From Candidatus Nitrosotenuis cloacae (GTDB taxonomy: Archaea; Thermoproteota; Nitrososphaeria; Nitrososphaerales; Nitrosopumilaceae): a stretch of 64,000 bases of DNA. The position numbers and the translations under genes were made by a program. Position 1 is the first letter of the stretch. Each line of letters starts with the position of its first letter. The stretch lies in NCBI RefSeq assembly GCF_000955905.1, contig NZ_CP011097.1, positions 1,556,157 through 1,620,156 of the forward strand. The letters are read 5' to 3'. Positions 40,616 to 49,742 of this stretch are shown here, one piece after another. Below the pieces are notes generated by a model. The model ran no database searches. It saw only the letters and a list, made by a program, of their open reading frames with translations, and was not told the origin of the DNA.

Positions 40616-41563
40616 ATGCCAGAGAGCTTTTTCCTAGTCTCAAAAGAATATCCAGAGCTTGCAGTGGATGAGGTAGTTACCCTGGTTAAGATGTACGACA
40701 GGTTTGCAAAAATAAAGACAATTTCTAATCTAGTCATAATACAGAGCACCACACCATGGGAAAAGATTGCAAGTCGGGCCACATTTGTCAAGACTGCCGG
40801 CCAATTACTGCGAAAAATGTCAAATGTCTTCTTTGATGAGAAAAATTACTCGCTCTTGTTTGGCGCAAAATCATTCATGTGCAAGGCAATCAATCTCTCA
40901 GACAAGCCAATTGACATACCAGAAATAGAGCGATCGCTTGGCAGCATGGTCTCTACTTTTTGCAATGCCAAGGTCTCGCTAGAAGATCCAGATGTTGTGA
41001 TTTACTTGATATTTACAGAGGAGGAGAACTTTTTTGGATTCTCTACTAGATTTGAGCCTCCAAAGAGACCTGAAAAGCTGACCAAGTTCCATCATGAGCT
41101 GGACTGGAAGCTGACACGCGCCATGATAAATCTGGCAAAGATAAACGATGAGGAAACTGTATGTGATCCATTCTGTGGTACAGGCAGCACCCTACTGGAG
41201 GCCCAGTCCATGGGGATCAAATCCGTTGGAATCGACTTTGATGCAAAAATGTGCAAGATAACCCAGGACAACCTAAAGGCAAATGGATTTCATTGCGAGG
41301 TGTTTAACCAAAGCTACGACTACATGACGCAGATCAAGGACAAATACGACGGAATAGTAACAGATCTGCCATACGGCACGGCATCAAAGGTATCCGAGCC
41401 GCCAAAGAAAATTATGAAGAAATTCATCTCCCAGATTCCAAAGAAGGCAAAGTTTGCAATCATGTGCAAAAAGGGACTCGATGACGGCATAAAGTTGAAT
41501 CTAACAAAAAAATATGAGATTTATCGCCACAAGAGCCTAACGAGGATGATTTTGGTAAAATGA
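40616..41563 (+). CDS. tRNA (guanine-10-N2) methyltransferase, Trm11/TrmG10-like
   Basis: The frame is open upstream, but the ATG at 40616 directly follows the prs stop and is chosen, giving 315 residues. The N-terminal half holds a THUMP-type RNA-binding part (residues 40-150). The C-terminal Rossmann methyltransferase has [19 protein letters not shown] near 182 and the catalytic TDLPYGTAS near 243 (a D-x-P-Y variant of N-D-P-P-Y). It should methylate G10 of tRNA. RNase Z begins 4 nt inside its end. Confidence 0.88.
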   Translation: MPESFFLVSKEYPELAVDEVVTLVKMYDRFAKIKTISNLVIIQSTTPWEKIASRATFVKTAGQLLRKMSNVFFDEKNYSLLFGAKSFMCKAINLSDKPIDIPEIERSLGSMVSTFCNAKVSLEDPDVVIYLIFTEEENFFGFSTRFEPPKRPEKLTKFHHELDWKLTRAMINLAKINDEETVCDPFCGTGSTLLEAQSMGIKSVGIDFDAKMCKITQDNLKANGFHCEVFNQSYDYMTQIKDKYDGIVTDLPYGTASKVSEPPKKIMKKFISQIPKKAKFAIMCKKGLDDGIKLNLTKKYEIYRHKSLTRMILVK

Positions 41564-42459
41564 AGTTAGTATTTCTGGGAACATCGGCTGCACAACCAAC
41601 CGAGAACAGAGGGTTATCATGCATTTGTCTGGAACGTGAAGGCGAGATCCTAATGTTTGATGCAGGAGAGGGTGCACAGGTGTCCTACCTCAAGTCAGGT
41701 CTTGGCTGGAACAAGAAGATGAAGATTTTTGTAACACACATGCATGGAGATCACTGCATCGGTGTTCTGGGTTTGCTCCAAACAATGACCTTACAGCACA
41801 GAACCGAGCCAATTGAGATCTACGGCCCAGATGGAATCGAACAATTCATTGGAGAAAACATTCAAATCTTGCAGTTTGGATTGTCATTCCCTGTCATGAT
41901 TACTGCAGTAAGACCTGGTCTGGTATGTGAGGAAAAGACCTATTCCGTATTTGCAGAGCAGGCAGAGCACTCGGTTTTGGCATTTTCTTATTTATTTGCA
42001 GAAAAGGACAAGCCTGGCAAGTTCGACAGAGAACAAGCAATCAAGCTAGGCATACCAGAGGGCCCACTATGGCATGAATTACAAACAGGCAACGAAGTCA
42101 AGATTGGCTCTAATGTGTTCAAACCATCACAGGTAGTAGGTGAGAAAAGGTCTGGCAAGAAAATTGGGATCTCTGGAGATACAAGACCAACCAAACTACT
42201 GGAAGAGTTTTTCAAAAATTGTGACTATCTCTCGTTTGATTGCACATTTTCTCATGTATTGCAGGAAAAGGCAGTAGAGACAAACCACACTACAGCAAAA
42301 GAGGCAGCCCTTCTGGCAAAGAATGCAAATGTTTCCAATCTGATTCTGACTCATTTTTCTGCAAGATACAAGGATGAATCAGAATTACTACAGGAAGCAA
42401 AGCAAGTTCATGGCTCTGTCATTGCAGCAAAAGACCTGCTGGAAATAGAAATAAAATAA
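41560..42459 (+). CDS. rnz: ribonuclease Z (tRNA 3' processing endonuclease)
   Basis: A 299-residue metallo-beta-lactamase-fold nuclease that removes tRNA 3' trailers. The zinc site is [13 protein letters not shown] (near residue 58, HxHxDH), further ligands are in SFDCTFSH and [10 protein letters not shown], and [11 protein letters not shown] is the exosite-adjacent region. Start ATG overlaps the Trm11 stop by 4 nt (ATGA). A Sir2 gene follows with a 1-nt gap. Fits a tRNA-maturation operon. Confidence 0.94.
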   Translation: MKLVFLGTSAAQPTENRGLSCICLEREGEILMFDAGEGAQVSYLKSGLGWNKKMKIFVTHMHGDHCIGVLGLLQTMTLQHRTEPIEIYGPDGIEQFIGENIQILQFGLSFPVMITAVRPGLVCEEKTYSVFAEQAEHSVLAFSYLFAEKDKPGKFDREQAIKLGIPEGPLWHELQTGNEVKIGSNVFKPSQVVGEKRSGKKIGISGDTRPTKLLEEFFKNCDYLSFDCTFSHVLQEKAVETNHTTAKEAALLAKNANVSNLILTHFSARYKDESELLQEAKQVHGSVIAAKDLLEIEIK

Positions 42460-42460
42460 A

Positions 42461-43180
42461 ATGTTTGATTCACTAGCTCGACAAATCAAAGATGCACAAA
42501 AAATTGTCTTTGTCACAGGTGCTGGCATTTCTCAGGAAAGCGGTATTCCAACGTTTAGGGGAAAGGAGGGCCTCTGGAGAAAATACGATCCGATGCAGCT
42601 TGCAACAATTGATGCGTTTTATGAAAATCCGGGCCTAGTCTGGGAGTGGTATGAGGAAAGAAGAAAAAATATTTTGGCAGCAAACCCAAACCGGGGTCAT
42701 TTTGCAATAGCCGAGCTTGCAAAGCACAAGGATGTGATCATACTGACTCAAAACATTGACGGATTGCACCAAAGAGCAGGCAGTAAAAAAGTTCTAGAGT
42801 TGCACGGAAGCATAATTCGAATCAAATGCACCAGCTGTGACTTTAATGATAATATCACCAAATCCTTTGAGGAATTACCGCCAAAATGCAAGTGTGGCAA
42901 GATTCTGAGGCCCGATGTGGTCTGGTTTGGCGAAGGGTTGCCTCAAGATGTATGGTCTGATGCCATTACTCACGCACAAAGCTGCGATGTCATGATAATT
43001 GCAGGTACCTCACTGGTGGTCTCACCAGCAAACACCCTGCCATTGTATGCAAAGCAAAATGGCGCCGTATTAATCGAGGTAAATCCGGAAAAGACAGTCA
43101 TGTCATCCGATATGGATCTCTCGGTTCGGGAAAAATCTGCCATTGCATTGCCAGAACTAGTATCTATAATACAAAAATGA
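42461..43180 (+). CDS. sir2: Sir2-family NAD-dependent protein deacylase
   Basis: A 239-residue sirtuin. NAD-binding GAGISQESGIPTFRGKEGLW (residues 20-39), TQNIDGLHQRAG near 98, catalytic HGS (LHGSIIRIKC near 116) and four zinc cysteines (CTSC and CKCGK) with VVWFGEGLP are all present. It removes acetyl or other acyl groups from lysine and consumes NAD+. Archaeal Sir2 acts on chromatin proteins such as Alba. It is the last gene of the prs-trm11-rnz run. Confidence 0.93.
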   Translation: MFDSLARQIKDAQKIVFVTGAGISQESGIPTFRGKEGLWRKYDPMQLATIDAFYENPGLVWEWYEERRKNILAANPNRGHFAIAELAKHKDVIILTQNIDGLHQRAGSKKVLELHGSIIRIKCTSCDFNDNITKSFEELPPKCKCGKILRPDVVWFGEGLPQDVWSDAITHAQSCDVMIIAGTSLVVSPANTLPLYAKQNGAVLIEVNPEKTVMSSDMDLSVREKSAIALPELVSIIQK

Positions 43181-43181
43181 T

Positions 43182-43988
43182 TTACTGGCTAAACACACCA
43201 TAAATGGTGCTCTGGTCATTTCCTTGAGGATTGTACACTGACGAGTTTACCGTTCCATAGTCTGCATGCTCTACTATCATTTCTATGATATGTGGACTAG
43301 CAGAGATATCATTAACGCTGGTATCAAACTTTGATGCAAAGAACTCACCTGTGAAAAGCTGCTTTTCGGAATTGTGCAAAGTTACAGTTACCTTTAGTGT
43401 CTTGCCGGAAGAATCCTCATAGTGGATGGATACTGTATTGTCTGCATTTTTTGTAGTGGTTAATTGTAATGTCTCAAATATTTTGTGTGATGGTGTTGGT
43501 TCTACTGATACTGTTTGTGCTCCAGTTATAGGATCAGTTGATATGCTAACTTGGACTGGTTTTTGTTTTTCATACATGCATTCCTGAATGGTTATGGTAT
43601 GTGTTAGTTCTTTTACGCCATTGATTGTTTTTGCCATCTTGGGGACAGACATCTTACAGGTTTTCTCTGATTCGTTTTTCTCATAGATTTGTCCGTAATA
43701 GGTTTCTTTGATTGGCGGGATTGCAATTTGGTCCTTGATTTGTGGAATTGGATTTAGCTGCTCTGCGCTTGGCACAACATCTCCAATTTTATCGCCAACC
43801 GTATCTGTTGTCTTGTCTATTTCATATGAGACTCGCTTTACTGTAGTGTCCTTTAGGCCACCCAGATCTTCAGCTACTGCATTAATTGTCGGATTTACAT
43901 TAAAGCCAAGCTTGTCTTGCTGGGAATAAGCCAAAACTCCTACTGCTGCCAAAATTACACCTACTGCCAGTAACTTTCCTATCAACAC
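43182..43988 (-). CDS. exported or membrane-anchored hypothetical protein
   Basis: A 268-residue protein with an N-terminal hydrophobic segment (residues 2-20, LLAVGVILAAVGVLAY), a linker rich in Asp/Thr/Val with amphipathic helices (about 35-70) and a beta-rich domain from about 95. Two Cys (KTCKMSVPK and QECMYEK) could pair outside the cell. Start is GTG at 43988. No motif tells a function. It is convergent with sir2. Confidence 0.55.
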   Translation of the reverse strand: MLIGKLLAVGVILAAVGVLAYSQQDKLGFNVNPTINAVAEDLGGLKDTTVKRVSYEIDKTTDTVGDKIGDVVPSAEQLNPIPQIKDQIAIPPIKETYYGQIYEKNESEKTCKMSVPKMAKTINGVKELTHTITIQECMYEKQKPVQVSISTDPITGAQTVSVEPTPSHKIFETLQLTTTKNADNTVSIHYEDSSGKTLKVTVTLHNSEKQLFTGEFFASKFDTSVNDISASPHIIEMIVEHADYGTVNSSVYNPQGNDQSTIYGVFSQ

Positions 43989-44062
43989 GCACAGATCTTG
44001 GAATAGTCATAAAAAATCAGAAAACAAATCCAGCTGAGTAACTGAGGAAAAAAGCTGACTAT

Positions 44063-44467
44063 TCAATCAGTCATGCTAGTAGATACAAGCCACTCGATTA
44101 CACGATCAATATTTCTTGAAGACAGAACTATTTTGATTGGGCCCATTGGAGACTCGTCATCATGCTCACATATTGCAACATTGTTTGCAAAGGCCGCCTG
44201 CTTGTTCAGATAAAACCAAGTAGAGTTTCCCTCCAGGTTATCATTTAGTATTCGATAGTAGATTTTCTTGGTGTTGTGGTTTTGGATTGATTCATGGATT
44301 TTTGCAAGCGATTCCATTTCTCCAGATTTTGCAGCAAGTGAGTATTTTGTAGTCTTGATTTCCACTCCATCCAAAACATTGGATACTGCTTGCTCTACTT
44401 TTTGTGGATCCTCTGATGGATTTATCTCGCATAATGCCTCTATTTTGCACTCTACCAGTGGAATCAT
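44063..44467 (-). CDS. UPF0201 RNA-binding-like protein
   Basis: The start at 44467 (MIPLVECKIEAL) is chosen because its ATG overlaps the upstream TGA (ATGA); the frame is open three codons more. The 134-residue protein follows the UPF0201 (DUF54) pattern: CEINPSEDPQKVEQAVSNVL, FYLNKQAAFANNVAIC and the closing SPMGPIKIVLSSRNID. The family is predicted to bind RNA and has been linked to the exosome by gene context. It is coupled with the UPF0200 kinase. Confidence 0.85.
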   Translation of the reverse strand: MIPLVECKIEALCEINPSEDPQKVEQAVSNVLDGVEIKTTKYSLAAKSGEMESLAKIHESIQNHNTKKIYYRILNDNLEGNSTWFYLNKQAAFANNVAICEHDDESPMGPIKIVLSSRNIDRVIEWLVSTSMTD

Positions 44468-45012
44468 GCAAGCCATTTTGTTATGGTCTGGTATGCCATA
44501 TCGATTAGCTGCTCAATGGATAAGTTGTTGTTAGAAATGGTCTCATCAGCTAGTGCAATTGATGCAGAGATTCCAACGCCTATCTCTCGTGTGTCACGTT
44601 CATTGAACATGTCTCTGTTTTGAGGATCATCGGATCTGTGCCTAACAGAAAGAAAGGAATAACGAGTATCAGTTGATGCATGAATTGCCAATAGTTTTAC
44701 TGTGGCGATTTTTTTGAGCACCTCGATTTCAGCATTGGAACGTACTCCATCAATCACCACTACATCTGATGGAGATTTGGTAATGTCATCTTTGATTAAT
44801 TCTGCCACTGCTCCCTGTCCGTTTTTTTCTCGCAGCTCCAGCATTAGTTTACCCAAGTTTTGTCCTGTTGGTTCCAAGTTACGTCTTTTTGCTTCAGCTC
44901 GTACTGCATCACCCATGTTTATGCTAGAGAATCCCTTTTTTTGCAGGCCGGATGCTATTGTGGATTTTCCAGCTCCAGGCATTCCGGTAAGACAGACGAT
45001 TAGCTTTGGCAT
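44464..45012 (-). CDS. UPF0200 nucleotide kinase-like P-loop protein
   Basis: A 182-residue P-loop kinase with Walker A GMPGAGKST (residues 9-17), a mononucleotide-binding GFSSINMGDAVRAEAKRR and the lid-like RHRSDDPQNRDMFNERDTRE, as in UPF0200 proteins related to adenylate and dephospho-CoA kinases. Its substrate is not established. In some archaea UPF0200 and UPF0201 are fused into one protein, so the 4-nt overlap here matches a known functional link. ATG start. Confidence 0.82.
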   Translation of the reverse strand: MPKLIVCLTGMPGAGKSTIASGLQKKGFSSINMGDAVRAEAKRRNLEPTGQNLGKLMLELREKNGQGAVAELIKDDITKSPSDVVVIDGVRSNAEIEVLKKIATVKLLAIHASTDTRYSFLSVRHRSDDPQNRDMFNERDTREIGVGISASIALADETISNNNLSIEQLIDMAYQTITKWLA

Positions 45013-45085
45013 TTGTTTGTGTTTTTTTGTGCCTGCAAATGAAGTTACCGCAAGCCATTAAAAAGACAAAAACGCCATATCGTAG

Positions 45086-45622
45086 ATGCGAACATTTGTT
45101 GCAGTAGAGATAACTGATAGTACGGTTTTGGATTCAATCAAAAAATTACAAGGCGAGATCAAAGTTGCTGCAAAACCAGTTGAGACTCACAATATGCACT
45201 TTACGTTATTGTTTTTGGGTGAGATCACGCAAGATGTGGCAAAAAAAGTTCAGGCCCAACTGGATGGCATAAAATTTTCATCATTTGATGTTGGGTTTGT
45301 CGGCGTTGGTGCATTTCCAAAACCAAAATTTCCCCGCGTAATTTGGATTGGTCTAGACCAGGGTGGTGAAAAGCTAGTCGAGCTTGCCAAAATAGTAGAG
45401 CAAAAGCTAGCCCCACTTGGATTCAAAAGCGACAAGCCCTTCAAGCCGCATGCTACGATATTTAGAATCAAGGACAAGTCAGGTGATATCACAGACCAAA
45501 TCTCAAAGTATAACAATGTAAAATTTGGCACCCAGCGAGTCTCTGCAATAAAATTCAAGCAAAGCGTTCTTACACCTAGCGGCCCAATCTATTCTGATAT
45601 AGGAGTGATCAACATACAATGA
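45086..45622 (+). CDS. thpR: RNA 2',3'-cyclic phosphodiesterase (ThpR, 2'-5' RNA ligase family)
   Basis: A 178-residue 2H phosphoesterase. The two catalytic H-x-T/S-h motifs are MHFTLLFLG (near residue 38) and PHATIFRIK (near residue 128). It opens cyclic 2',3'-phosphates to 2'-phosphate RNA ends. Start ATG at 45086, and the CCA enzyme gene overlaps its stop by 4 nt (ATGA). Together with RtcA and the CCA enzyme it suggests tRNA or RNA end repair. Confidence 0.92.
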   Translation: MRTFVAVEITDSTVLDSIKKLQGEIKVAAKPVETHNMHFTLLFLGEITQDVAKKVQAQLDGIKFSSFDVGFVGVGAFPKPKFPRVIWIGLDQGGEKLVELAKIVEQKLAPLGFKSDKPFKPHATIFRIKDKSGDITDQISKYNNVKFGTQRVSAIKFKQSVLTPSGPIYSDIGVINIQ

Positions 45623-46941
45623 ACCAGATTCTCAAGCAGGCAACAAAATACACCATACCATCAGAAAAGGCCCAAAAGCTAAAGGACGCAATAGTAGAGC
45701 AGACAATCAAGCTGGTACAAAAAGAGGCAACAAAGTACTCCCAGGTATCTGGATTAGAAGTGGTCGGCTCTTATGCAAAGGGAACATGGCTGCCCCAAAG
45801 AGCAGACATTGATGTATTTGTTAAATTCCAGACCAGTACACCAGAAAAAGAATTTGTAGAGATTGGCAAAAAAATTGGATTTGCGGCACTAAAGGACTTT
45901 GAGCCCTATGTTAGATATGCAGAGCATCCCTTCGTAGAGGCGCAAATTAAGGACACCAAGGTAAATGTGGTTCCTTGCTATGATGTGCAGGAAGGCCAAT
46001 GGAAAAGCTCGGCAGACAGGTCTCCGTTTCACACAAAATTCATGATAAATGCACTATCTGGCATGATGAAAAACGAGGTAAGGCTGCTCAAGGCATTCCT
46101 AAAAGCAAACGACATCTATGGTGCAGAGATTGCAAAGCAGGGATTCTCTGGCTATGTGGCAGAGGTACTGGTTCTGAACTTTGGCTCGTTTGAAAATGTC
46201 CTGAGAGAGATTTCTCAGCTAAAGGCAGGCCAAGTAATCGGCAAGGCAGCAAAGGAATTTGATAGTAAAATAGTGATAATGGATCCAATTGATGCAAACA
46301 GAAATCTTGGAGCGGCAATCTCTACTGAAAACATTGGCAGGTTTGTTTTATCAGCCAGAGCATTTCTGAGAAAACCATCAATTTCGTTTTTCACATCAAA
46401 GAAAAAGACTACAAAATTAGATACAAAAAACGTCCTAGTCATATCATTTAGGTACAAGCCACGCAGCCCTGACATAATTTGGGGCCAAGTAAAACGGGCG
46501 GCAACATCTATCTCAACTCAGATGAACCAGGCAGGATTTACAGTACTGAAAAGATCAGCTACCATAACCACAGACACTGCCGCGTTGTTGTTCTTGCTGC
46601 AATCAAAGGAGCTTGACAAATATCAAACCAGAATGGGCCCAGAGTTTTTTGTCTCAGAGCATGTAGAAAAATTCATTGGCGCCAACAAGAAAAAAAGCCT
46701 TGCAATGTGGGTAAACGATGATGGAAAGGTTTGCTCTATGCAAAAAAGGCAAAACACAGATGCCAAAATATTCCTAAAGAAGCTAATCCAAAACAATATT
46801 GAAAAATCCGGTGTTCCCGCAGGCCTAAAGTCCGAGATAAAAAAATTCAAGATAGCAAGTGCAAATGCAGCTAAAGGCAAATCCATTAAAGAGGCTGCAC
46901 GGGACTTGGTCTCAACGGATGAGACAATTTTTTCCACTTAG
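45619..46941 (+). CDS. cca: CCA-adding tRNA nucleotidyltransferase (archaeal class I)
   Basis: A 440-residue enzyme that completes the CCA end of tRNAs, which is needed because the tRNA genes here lack encoded CCA. The nucleotidyltransferase head has VVGSYAKGTWLPQRADIDVFV (near residue 50; in pieces GSYAKGTW and DIDVF) with the two catalytic Asp. The KQGFSGYVAEVLVLNFGSF helix and the tail region match archaeal class I enzymes. It overlaps thpR by 4 nt and the kinase gene by 23 nt. Confidence 0.95.
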   Translation: MNQILKQATKYTIPSEKAQKLKDAIVEQTIKLVQKEATKYSQVSGLEVVGSYAKGTWLPQRADIDVFVKFQTSTPEKEFVEIGKKIGFAALKDFEPYVRYAEHPFVEAQIKDTKVNVVPCYDVQEGQWKSSADRSPFHTKFMINALSGMMKNEVRLLKAFLKANDIYGAEIAKQGFSGYVAEVLVLNFGSFENVLREISQLKAGQVIGKAAKEFDSKIVIMDPIDANRNLGAAISTENIGRFVLSARAFLRKPSISFFTSKKKTTKLDTKNVLVISFRYKPRSPDIIWGQVKRAATSISTQMNQAGFTVLKRSATITTDTAALLFLLQSKELDKYQTRMGPEFFVSEHVEKFIGANKKKSLAMWVNDDGKVCSMQKRQNTDAKIFLKKLIQNNIEKSGVPAGLKSEIKKFKIASANAAKGKSIKEAARDLVSTDETIFST

Positions 46942-47677
46942 AGATCTAAGCAAAGAACCACACAATACCATACTGGGTTATCCTAGGGCAACAAAATCAC
47001 AAATTCAGACTAGAGTCAAGGAGCTAAAAAAGCTCGGAATAGATGGAATAATCTTTGAGGGTCCAATGATCATAAACAAGATCTGTGTTTTGGGGAAAGG
47101 CTACACAGGTGTTGTCGTACTAGCAAAGCTAGGCACAAAAAAGGTAGCACTAAAGATTCGACGGACCGATTCACCAAGACCTGACATGAAAGGCGAAACC
47201 ATACTATTACAGACAGCAAACAAGGCAGGCGCAGGCCCCAAATTGATTGCCAGTAGCAAGAATTTTTTGGTAATGGAATATTTGGATGGTGCAAAGATCT
47301 ATGACTGGATCAAAGATCTAAAAGGCAAAGGAAGTACAGCCTCTCTAAAAAATACAATACGCAAGGTTCTCACTGATTGTTATAGATTGGATTCAGCTGG
47401 AATTGATCATGGTGAGCTGAGCAACATCACAAAACATGTTATTGTTGGCAAAAAAATCACATTGATTGATTTTGAGAGCTCTAGTCTTGAGAGAAAGGTT
47501 TCTAATGTTACATCTGCATGCCAAGCAATTTTGATTGGTTCTGGTATTGCAAAAATGGTAAATAGAATCTACAAGCTTCCACCAAAGCAAAAGATCATCA
47601 CAGTACTAAGAAAATACAAAGAACTTCGAACCCAGAAAAGCTTTGATGATGTGCTTGAGGCACTCAAGCTAACTTGA
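46919..47677 (+). CDS. predicted archaeal serine/threonine protein kinase (Bud32/RIO-like, COG2112 type)
   Basis: The start is ATG at 46919 (MRQFFPLRDLSKEPH), 252 residues, overlapping the end of cca; the frame is open upstream. The kinase core has ICVLGKGYTGVVVLAKL (near 59, glycine loop), VALKIRRTD (catalytic Lys), the hinge LVMEYLDGAKIYDW, DHGELSN (near 165, catalytic-loop equivalent) and LIDFESSS (metal-binding Asp). An N-terminal helical unit precedes it. It is distinct from Bud32 itself. Substrate unknown; its operon contains RNA-end enzymes. Confidence 0.8.
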   Translation: MRQFFPLRDLSKEPHNTILGYPRATKSQIQTRVKELKKLGIDGIIFEGPMIINKICVLGKGYTGVVVLAKLGTKKVALKIRRTDSPRPDMKGETILLQTANKAGAGPKLIASSKNFLVMEYLDGAKIYDWIKDLKGKGSTASLKNTIRKVLTDCYRLDSAGIDHGELSNITKHVIVGKKITLIDFESSSLERKVSNVTSACQAILIGSGIAKMVNRIYKLPPKQKIITVLRKYKELRTQKSFDDVLEALKLT

Positions 47678-48267
47678 TAGCATTAAACCATCTAAGAAAG
47701 GATCGCAAGCTAGCAAAAATAATTGATCGAGTTGGAGAGTTCAATCTCTCTTTGACAAAAAACCCATACCAATCCCTAGTTGAGGCAATCATTACGCAAC
47801 AGCTGTCTGGCAAAGCAGCTGACTCTATTTCCACAAGATTTCGTGCAATTTACGGCAGATTTCCAAAGCCAGCTGATGTCATGGAAACATCAGATGCCAA
47901 GCTCCGCAAAGCTGGATTATCCTACATGAAGGTATCATACATCAAGGATCTCTCAAAAAAAGTAGAATCAAAAGAGATCAGACTAGCCTACATGAAAAAT
48001 CTCACAGACGAAGAAATCATTGTGCAATTAACACAGGTAAAGGGAATTGGTAGATGGACTGCAGAGATGTTTTTGATATTCTCACTTGGCAGGCTGGATG
48101 TTTTGCCGGTAGGGGATCTGGGCTTGAAAAAAGGCATCCAAAAACTGTATTCGCTGGAGGAATTACCAGAAAAGGAGCAAATGGAGCGCATTGCGGAAAA
48201 ATGGAAGCCGTACCGAAGCGTGGCTACGTGGTATTTGTGGCGAAGCCTCGATGAATCAATAGAATGA
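47674..48267 (+). CDS. DNA-3-methyladenine glycosylase II (AlkA-like, HhH-GPD)
   Basis: A 197-residue base-excision glycosylase. It has PYQSLVEAIITQQLSGKAAD (near 28-47), the helix-hairpin-helix QVKGIGRWTAEMFLIF (near 117) and the catalytic Asp in LPVGDLGLKKGI (near 150). It removes alkylated purines. Start is TTG at 47674 overlapping the kinase stop (TTGA). The length is shorter than E. coli AlkA because the N-terminal TBP-like domain is absent. Confidence 0.9.
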   Translation: MIALNHLRKDRKLAKIIDRVGEFNLSLTKNPYQSLVEAIITQQLSGKAADSISTRFRAIYGRFPKPADVMETSDAKLRKAGLSYMKVSYIKDLSKKVESKEIRLAYMKNLTDEEIIVQLTQVKGIGRWTAEMFLIFSLGRLDVLPVGDLGLKKGIQKLYSLEELPEKEQMERIAEKWKPYRSVATWYLWRSLDESIE

Positions 48268-48298
48268 TTTTTTATTAAAAACCAGATTAGTGATGTGA

Positions 48299-49258
48299 TT
48301 GCAAATTCTGTTTTTCCTACTGGTTATAGTATCTATTGTAACTGTAACATCTGTACATTCTGCAAGTGCCGAAGAAATCCCAAACTGGATTAAAAGCAAA
48401 ATAAAACTCTGGACTCTGGATAAGGTAGAGGATTCCGCGTTTGTGGATTCACTAGTCGAGCTGAACAAGCGAGATCTGATAAAATTCCAAAAGATAAAGG
48501 CCGTTCAAAACACATACACCTTACCAAAATACGATGAGACTGTTTTCATCAAGATTGTAGGTCGAAGCAGTGATGTAGGCCAAACCAGTGCAGTTTCCCT
48601 AATTGTGACAGACCCAGATGGCATCAGAACAGAATATACGATTCCAGTTTTGGAGAGTGGATCATATTCCACATCGATTCCATTAAACCATGACTCACCT
48701 ACCGGTACCTATGAGGTCACGGCATATCATGCAGGAAATGAATTATCTCCATACTATTTTCATGTGCAAAAAAATTCCATCATTCCATCCTGGATGAAGG
48801 TGGCTGCTAAATGGTGGAGTGAAGGAAAAATATCAGATGTAGAATTTCTCTCAGGTATACAATATTTGATTGACAAAAAGATCCTAGTACTAGATGTGGT
48901 AAATATATCCAAAATAGATCCAGGCCTTGATGTTACTATTCATGGCCAAAAGGCAGTAAGGCGAGGCACAACACAAAACCTGGACATTCATGTGGAAAAC
49001 TTTGAGGGAATGGTAAATGGCGCCACAGTATTTGTGCGAGTCGAGGATTATGGGGAAAACATCCTAAAAGAGTTCAAGGGCGAGACTGATTCCAATGGGG
49101 ATTACTCTATATCGTGGGAGCTGAGCGCAGATTACACCGACATTGAAACCTTTTTGGTATATGTGGATGTCACAGACGGCATATCATCCAAGACCAAAAT
49201 ATTTGCATTTGAAGTGTATTGTCTTTGTGGCGAGCCAAACTGTAAATGCAGAAACTAA
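48299..49258 (+). CDS. exported protein with two WW-type repeats and beta-sandwich modules
   Basis: A 319-residue protein with a signal peptide (residues 1-24, ending HSASAEE). A short repeat occurs twice: IPNWIKSKIKLWTLDKVED at about 27 and IPSWMKVAAKWWSEGKISD at about 164, each followed by FVDSL- or FLSGIQYL-type helix. Between and after them are two beta-sandwich modules. The C-terminus CLCGEPNCKCRN may bind metal. TTG start at 48299 with TTTTTATTA about 25 nt upstream. The repeat is frequent in thaumarchaeal surface proteins. Confidence 0.65.
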   Translation: MQILFFLLVIVSIVTVTSVHSASAEEIPNWIKSKIKLWTLDKVEDSAFVDSLVELNKRDLIKFQKIKAVQNTYTLPKYDETVFIKIVGRSSDVGQTSAVSLIVTDPDGIRTEYTIPVLESGSYSTSIPLNHDSPTGTYEVTAYHAGNELSPYYFHVQKNSIIPSWMKVAAKWWSEGKISDVEFLSGIQYLIDKKILVLDVVNISKIDPGLDVTIHGQKAVRRGTTQNLDIHVENFEGMVNGATVFVRVEDYGENILKEFKGETDSNGDYSISWELSADYTDIETFLVYVDVTDGISSKTKIFAFEVYCLCGEPNCKCRN

Positions 49259-49404
49259 AACAGGCATCCAAGGCTTAAGGTCAATTACGGCGGTATTTTG
49301 ACGACAACCTCAAACGCCTATGATAGGTATGATTCCCAAGATATTATCCAGTATGCTGTTCAGATTGGACGCACTCGGTAGAAAGTTGAAATTTTTACAA
49401 AAAA

Positions 49405-49479
49405 TGGGGCCGGTGAGATTTGAACTCACGATCTCTAGCACCCCAGGCTAGCATCTTAACCAAGCTGGACTACGGCCCC
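49405..49479 (-). tRNA. tRNA-Pro (anticodon GGG)
   Basis: A 75-nt cloverleaf on the minus strand. Acceptor GGGGCCG pairs with CGGCCCC, with discriminator A. The anticodon arm CTAGC-CTGGGGT-GCTAG gives GGG, proline, with U33 present. T arm GTGAG-TTCAAAT-CTCAC is perfect. CCA is not encoded, and no intron is needed. Confidence 0.93.
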
Positions 49480-49535
49480 TAAGAAGCCACACAAAACGTG
49501 AAATAATTAAATCGTAGGATCACCAAAATCACTCC

Positions 49536-49742
49536 ATGAAGATCTGCTCTATTTGCCACAAGATTTCTGGCACAAACGATGATCACACAAACTGCAAAGA
49601 AAAGCTGCGAATCGAGCTAGAAGCAGAGGATTTCAAAAAAAGCATTCCAGAAAAACTAGACATTATGAAAAATCCAGACGATATTTCGTCTGATCTCAAG
49701 GCACTGATGGGCCACATGAGCAGAGAGAAAAAGGAATCATAG
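49536..49742 (+). CDS. small zinc-knuckle protein (68 aa)
   Basis: A 68-residue protein beginning MKICSICHKISGTNDDHTNC, a C-x2-C-x12-C (plus His) zinc knuckle, and ending in a charged helix (KLDIMKNPDDISSDLKALMGHMSREKKES, split here for length: DLKALMGHMSREKKES). ATG start. It overlaps the convergent oxidoreductase by 6 nt. Function unknown; the knuckle suggests binding to protein or RNA. Confidence 0.6.
   Translation: MKICSICHKISGTNDDHTNCKEKLRIELEAEDFKKSIPEKLDIMKNPDDISSDLKALMGHMSREKKES

Noticed and set aside
49298..49381. 27-codon ORF (TTG start) between the exported protein and tRNA-Pro
   Set aside because: Has a GCTTAAGG possible TATA element about 22 nt upstream, but there is no domain and the ORF is too short to support without conservation data.
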